This document shows, in pieces, positions 59,640 through 64,000 of a DNA stretch of 64,000 nucleotides (positions are counted from its first letter, which is position 1; each line of letters starts with the position of its first letter). Under the pieces are notes generated by a model. That model was not told the DNA's origin. It saw only the letters and a program-made list of their open reading frames with translations, and did not search any database. The position numbers and the translations under genes are program-made. This DNA comes from Euryodendron excelsum (lineage: Eukaryota > Streptophyta > Magnoliopsida > Ericales > Pentaphylacaceae), in contig CM065394.1 of NCBI GenBank assembly GCA_033060915.1, positions 16,363,501 to 16,427,500 of the forward strand, written 5' to 3'.

Positions 59640-59985
59640 GACCTAGGTGTTGGATCCTTAGATCGCCTGGTCTAGGAAAGCTACCTGTGCGATATTGGTC
59701 CCTGAGACCGCCCGGTCTCAGAGAACTACCTGTAGGGTGGTGTTGATTTCTAAGAACGTCTGGTCTCAAAAAGCTACCTGTAAGGGTGGTGTTGGTCTCT
59801 AAGAGTGCCTAGTCTCGAAGAGCCGCCAAACGACAGACATTCTACATTGGCGGGCTAGCAGGTGCCAGAAGTGAACCGTCTAAAATTTGATGAGGTGTTG
59901 GTTCCCGAGATTGGGCGATCTCGGGAAGCTACCTGGATGGCGTTGGTTCTTGAGACCGCCTGGTCTCAGAATACTGCTTAGAATG
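59640..59985. repeat. ~50-bp palindromic U3 array, right LTR of B
   Basis: Units with TGAGACCGCCCGGTCTCA (59702-59720) and variants near 59656, 59755, 59808, 59906 and 59961, each followed by a CTACCTG-like word. Confidence 0.88.
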
Positions 59986-60159
59986 CTTAGGGGCATGATG
60001 ACTTTATAGCTTCAATTGGACGTCGTGGGTCCGGGAAGCGACTAGTTGACTAGATTGCAGTTTGAAAAACTCGTCTTGGGCCCGCATGTATTGTGATGTT
60101 TGAAAACTGGATTCGGTCGGGTCGAAGATTGCCGAGCGGGCAAAAATGGGGTGCTTACA

Positions 60160-60356
60160 ATGTTGTTTATCCCTTACATGATTCTTATATTTGGGATTGT
60201 TGTGAGATATCATTCACAAGTAGGTAACTTGTGCGATCACACTCATCCTAAGATGGTGTTAATATGCCTGGTTAGGAGTGGGCTTGATAGTGTTATTGAA
60301 GAATTTTTTTTAAAAAAAATGGCTAGCTAAAATAAAGAACAAAGTTTTTAAGTATA
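60160..60356. other. target DNA right of element B
   Basis: Begins with the ATGTT duplication. Continuous with 40148 before insertion. No feature. Confidence 0.6.
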
Positions 60357-62315
60357 CTTTTTTTTTTTTGGAACAGCAAAATTTCATTAAAATGAAATAA
60401 GGAACAAATAACTAGGAAAAGAGAAGAACTCAAGACTAAACAAGCAAAAATATTGCTTTACAGAAAAAGAGGACCATCAACCTAATCCAAAAGGAAGAAA
60501 CAAAGAAGAAGAGAAAACTTATTGGCAAGAAGCCAACTTAGTAGAAACCATGAGACGTGGGAATGGTCAAGCTAAATAAAGTTTAACTCTCTAACTACTT
60601 GAATATTGAATATGTAGTCATTAAGATTAAACTTAGCTTTTTGCTTAGCTACTTTTACCCAGAATGCTGATAGTAATTTGATGTTTTCCACGGCTTCTGG
60701 CCAGTTAGGTTGGATTTGATTGAAGATCAGCTCATTTCTTGTTAACCAAAGCTTCCAAATCATAGCCATTAACGGAGTTTGCCAAATTGATTTCTTAAGA
60801 TTCATGAATCTGTAATGGAACCACCAGTCTATGTGAGACCTCAGATTCATAGGGCAAACCATTGGACTCCCCACCATTCTAGAATTTCTGACCACACTAG
60901 CCATGAAGAATTTGCAATGTAATAGGAGATGATATGAGTTTTCAAGTTTTTGCTTATAGAGAACACATGTGACATCCCTCCCTTGTTGTAGGCCAATTCT
61001 CTTTGAGAGCATTACTTTTGTTTTTATTCTCCCTATCAGTGCCAACCGACAAAAGAACAAAGTCTTTGTTGGGACCTTAATTTTCCATATGAAATTGAAT
61101 TTGAATTCGCTCAAGTTTTGACTATCTTCAAAGACTTTGCAAAAAGATTTATAGGATAAGGTCCCAATTTGATCTGCTGACCATATCATGTAGTCCTTTT
61201 TGCTTAGCTCAGGTGTAACATGATTGAGGAGAGTCATTAGCTCTGTTAGACTTTCAGATTCCCAAACAAATAACCTTCTTTTGAATGATACGTTCCACCT
61301 TGATTCTACAGGGTTATACAAAGAATTAACATAATCATTCTTCTGAGAAGATGTGGAAAAGAGTTTGGGAAACTTGAAGTTTAGTGGCATGTTTCCTAGC
61401 TCTTGGTTATGCCAAAACGTTATGCTTTCTCTTGAACCCAACTTGATATGCAGATTGGTTGCTAGTATAGAGCTAAGGCCATTCTGATTATTTCCCATTG
61501 ATTGAATGTTAAGCCAGATCCTTGGCCACTTAGAGGAGTTTATTTCCATAGGGGTCCAAGTGTTTGAGTTCACACCATATTTTGCACATATAAATCTTCT
61601 CCAAAGTGCTTGCTTCTCTTGACTACACCGCCGCCACTATTTTACAAGAAGAGCATAATTTTTGGTCTTTAGAGATGGAACTCCTAGTCCACCAAAATCA
61701 TTGCTTAAGACCACTTGATTCTAATTAACACATCTAATTTTATTTTTGTCTTCTTTGGCCCCCAAGAGAAATTTCCTTTGTAGCCTTTCAAGTTCTAGAC
61801 AGATTGACAAAGGCATGTTGAACATAGATAGGTGACGGATTGGCAAGTTTGCAAGGGTAGCCTTTAACAAAGTGATCCTACCTCCCATTGAAATATGCTT
61901 TTTGTTCCAAATTGATAATCTCTTTTTAAAATTTTCAATAATGCCTTCCCATGTTTTCACCAGTCTTGGGTTAGCTCCCAAAGGTAGGCCCATGTAATTG
62001 AAAGGGAGGTGAACTTGCTTACATTTGAATACATTTGCTGCTTCCTTCAAGTAGGAATCATTTAGTCTTATGCCACATATCAAACTCTTATAGAAATTTA
62101 TCTTTAGCCTAGGAATCATTTTAAAGCATCTCAATATGCTTTTCAAATTTGTAAGCACTTGCAGGTTTGGATTGCCAAAAAGTAGTGTGTCATCTGCAAA
62201 CTGCAGATGTGTCACATTTAATCCATTTGAATTAGATGGCCCTATATCAACTCCTTTAATTATGATTTTCTCTTTTGCTCTTTGTGGTAAGATGTTAAGC
62301 CCCTTTACTGCCATG
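60357..62315 (-). pseudogene. LINE ORF2 3' part (reverse transcriptase end and zf-RVT), cut by element C
   Basis: Minus strand. From 62312 down: AVKGLNILPQRAKEK, then FADDTLLFGN with the catalytic FADD at ~62190, then LPFNYMGLPLGANPR, LSIWNKKHISMGGRITLLKA and LERLQRKFLLG. After a frame change near 61700-61600 an open segment of 333 codons (61573-60572) follows. It has the zf-RVT region FIWKIKVPTKTLFFCRLALI, CVLYKQKLENSYHLLLHC and IWKLWLTRNELIFNQ. It ends at a stop at ~60572. A T run on the plus strand at 60357-60370 is the poly(A) tail. The 5' part of ORF2 and ORF1 should lie beyond element C. ORF2 nicks the target and copies LINE RNA. Confidence 0.88.
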
Positions 62316-62551
62316 TGCAAGCACCCCATTTTTGACCGCTCGGCAGTCTCCACTCCGTCCAGACTTGTTTTCAAGTCATTTTGGGCATATTCCAATCGAA
62401 ACCAATTCTCTAGGTTCAAATTCCATCTTTTCATCGCTTCGCGGGCCTGTTAGGCCCAAATAGAGGCAAAATGACCAAAATGCCCTTAGGGGCATTGTCC
62501 TTTCTTATTCCAATTCCAATCCCTCTCTCGAGACAGTTTATTCCTCGAGAC

Positions 62552-63395
62552 GGTCCGAGTAGCAAAACTACTCACAAAACCGTCAGAGTAGCAAAACTAC
62601 TCACAAAACCGTCAGAGTGGCGGAAACACTCACAAAACCGTTAGGGTGGCGGAAACACTCATAAAACCGTCAGAGTGGCAGAAACACTCACAAAATCGTT
62701 AGGGTGGCGGAAACACTCACAAAACCGTCAGAGTGGCGGAAACACTCACACAACCGTCAGAGTGGCGGAAACACTCAGAACCCAAGCACGTCTCTTCGGA
62801 GACGGTAAGACCCCTCTCCAATCCCTCTCTCGAGACAGTTTATTCCTCGAGACGGTTCCAATCCAGGCACGTCTCTTCGGAGACGATAAGATCCCTTTCC
62901 AATCCCTCTCTCGAGACAGTTTATTCCTCGAGACGGTCCGAGTAGCAAAACTACTCATAAAACCGTTAGAGTAGCGGAAATACTCACAAAACCGTTAGAG
63001 TAGCGGAAATACTCATAGAACCGTTAGAGTAGCGGAAATACTCACAGAACCGTTAGAGTAGCGGAAATACTCATAGAACCGTTAGAGTAGCGGAAATACT
63101 CACAGAACCGTTAGAGGAGCGGAAATACTCATAGAACCGTTAGAGTAGCGGAAATACTCACAAAACCGTTAGAGTAGCGGAAATACTCAACCGTTAGAGT
63201 AGCGGAAATACTCACAGAGCCGTTAGAGTAGCGGAAATACTCACCCGTTAGAGTAGCGGAAATACTCCCAAATCATCAATCCCGTCCGAGTAGCGGAAAT
63301 ACTCAACCCCGTCCGAGTAGCGGAAATACTCACAAATCTTTGACCTTGTCCGAGTAGAGGAAATACTCACACCGTTAGAGTGGCGAAAACACTCA
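62552..63395 (+). repeat. 29-bp minisatellite, 24 hairpin units
   Basis: Eight units (to ~62780), then two ~81-bp units of another repeat, then sixteen more units. Cores are GAGTAGCGGAAATACTC, GAGTGGCGGAAACACTC or GAGTAGCAAAACTACTC. All but one keep complementary arms (one of those with a GT pair). Spacing shrinks to 25-37 bp near the right end. Confidence 0.95.
62780..62940 (+). repeat. 81-bp repeat with CGTCTC-TTCG-GAGACG hairpin
   Basis: Hairpins at 62789-62804 and 62870-62885, each a 6-bp stem with a TTCG loop, followed by CTCTCTCGAGACAG and CCTCGAGACGGT. Equivalent to the 87-bp repeat of the solo LTR (35300-35800). Confidence 0.92.
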
Positions 63396-63439
63396 AAACC
63401 TAAGTCAACACCCGTGTCTGTTAGCTCACTTCGGTGGAA

Positions 63440-64000
63440 AAGGACCAGACTACCCTTAGGACCTTTTCCGAGACTTTTCGGTCAAGATGACCATTTTGCC
63501 CCTAGGCATCCGAACGCCCCGGGAACCACACCGGCTCTGGGTATCAAACCGGTAACCCCCTGAGAATACTTTTTATAGTATTCTCAACCTTCCTTTACCT
63601 TTCCGGACCATTCCGAGTTAGTTCCGGCGAACCCGGTACAAAATGACCGTTTTGCCCCTAGAGGGCCGGTCTCCTTCTCCAACCACACCGGCTCTGGGTA
63701 TCAAACCGGTAATGACCCGAGAATACTTTTTATAGTATTCTCAATCTTCCTTTACCTTTCCGGACCATTCCGAGTCAGTTCCGGCAAACTCGGTGCAAAA
63801 TGACCGTTTTGCCCCTAGAGGGCCGGTCTCCTTCTCCAACCACACCGGCTCTGGGTATCAAAACGGTAATGACCCGGGAACACTTTTTATAGTGTTCTCA
63901 ACCTTCCTTTACCTTTCTGGACAATTCCGAGTCAGTTCCGGCAAACCTGGTGCAAAATGACCGTTTTGCCCCTAGTGGGCCGGTCTCCTTTTCCGACCAC
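63440..64000 (+). repeat. ~157-bp U3 tandem repeat of element C
   Basis: CACACCGGCTCTGGGTATCA recurs at 63527, 63684 and 63841. Units contain a GAATAC...GTATTC hairpin and ACCGTTTTGCCCCTAG. The array continues past the window. Confidence 0.92.

Larger units (their letters stand above)
40149..60159 (-). mobile_element. element B: 20-kb Tat-like gypsy retrotransposon with gag, no pol, and an antisense gene
   Basis: LTRs at 40149-44859 and 55273-60159 enclose 10.4 kb. An exact 5-bp duplication, ATGTT, flanks it (40144-40148 and 60160-60164). PBS, polypurine tract, TATA boxes and gag are all on the minus strand. Gag (51479-53740) has several stops. The 1.95 kb after gag is too short for pol and shows no polymerase motifs. 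An antisense accessory gene occupies 47701-49526. The element is thus a gag-only, non-autonomous member that would borrow pol from a relative. Confidence 0.93.
55273..60159 (-). repeat. element B right LTR (5' LTR in sense)
   Basis: 4887 bp. Plus-strand start TGTCGCTCCCCG, end GGTGCTTACA. It is 176 bp longer than the left LTR because of an extra copy of a ~170-bp block (57343-57600). Contains the same R/U5 and U3 repeats as the left copy. Confidence 0.92.
62316..64000 (+). mobile_element. element C: 5' end of a Tat-like gypsy LTR, cut by window edge
   Basis: Starts TGCAAGCACCCCATTTTTG, the sense start of this LTR family (TGTAAGCACCCC elsewhere), in plus orientation. It breaks the LINE reading frame at this point. 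The visible 1.7 kb is U3 only and resembles the solo LTR 30672-35984 read backwards. No TATA box or internal region is in the window, so solo LTR versus full element cannot be decided. The U3 is mostly three hairpin-bearing tandem repeats. Confidence 0.85.

Noticed and set aside
62552..63395. CRISPR-like array of 29-bp repeats
   Set aside because: Units are contiguous with only short, repeated linkers, no unique spacers and no cas genes, inside a plant LTR.
1..64000. Host protein-coding genes, tRNA or rRNA
   Set aside because: No open reading frame with a non-transposon domain and no tRNA- or rRNA-like sequence was recognised on either strand.

Overview
The window is plant nuclear DNA, probably from a eudicot with a repeat-rich genome. 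It is intergenic: no host protein gene, rRNA or tRNA is visible. Almost all of it is retrotransposons nested in one another, several of them decayed. The plant assignment rests on plant Ty1/copia and Tat-type Ty3/gypsy elements, plant LINE ORF1/ORF2 remnants, MITEs, and a primer-binding site like tRNA-Arg.

Layout. (1) 1-6192: a Ty1/copia element with inactivated gag-pol and a complete 3' LTR. It sits inside an older LINE, whose ORF1 remnant is at 6195-7710 (minus). (2) 7711-13129: AT-rich intergenic DNA with MITEs; the best is a 171-bp element at 11048-11218 with a 9-bp target duplication. (3) 13130-37371: element A, a non-autonomous Tat-like gypsy element on the minus strand with ~4.4-5 kb LTRs. 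Its left LTR holds a copia solo LTR (16912-18735, TSD TAATA). Its right LTR holds a 5.3-kb solo LTR of a related gypsy family (30672-35984, TSD AGTGG). (4) 37372-40148: flanking DNA with a copia LTR remnant. (5) 40149-60159: element B, a 20-kb Tat-like element on the minus strand with a perfect 5-bp TSD (ATGTT). It has a degraded gag, no pol, and an antisense gene. (6) 60357-62315: a LINE ORF2 3' part (minus), cut by element C. (7) 62316-64000: the first 1.7 kb of the LTR of element C (plus), running off the window.

Orientation of A and B is set by four agreeing signals: the tRNA-Arg-like PBS beside the right LTR, the polypurine tract beside the left LTR, a TATA box in each LTR, and gag, all on the minus strand. 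Both elements also carry a plus-strand (antisense) gene in the 3' part of the internal region. It resembles plant-mobile-domain/DUF7745-type transposon genes, and in B it ends in a clean last exon coding an acidic tail.

The most unusual signal is in the gypsy LTR U3 regions and the arrays beside the 3' LTR. They are built of several unrelated tandem repeats, nearly all of whose units contain a short hairpin. In at least three repeat families the two arms change together, so pairing is kept. A separate 8-bp hairpin in U5, about 160-175 bp from the PBS, is conserved across all five LTR copies that include that end.
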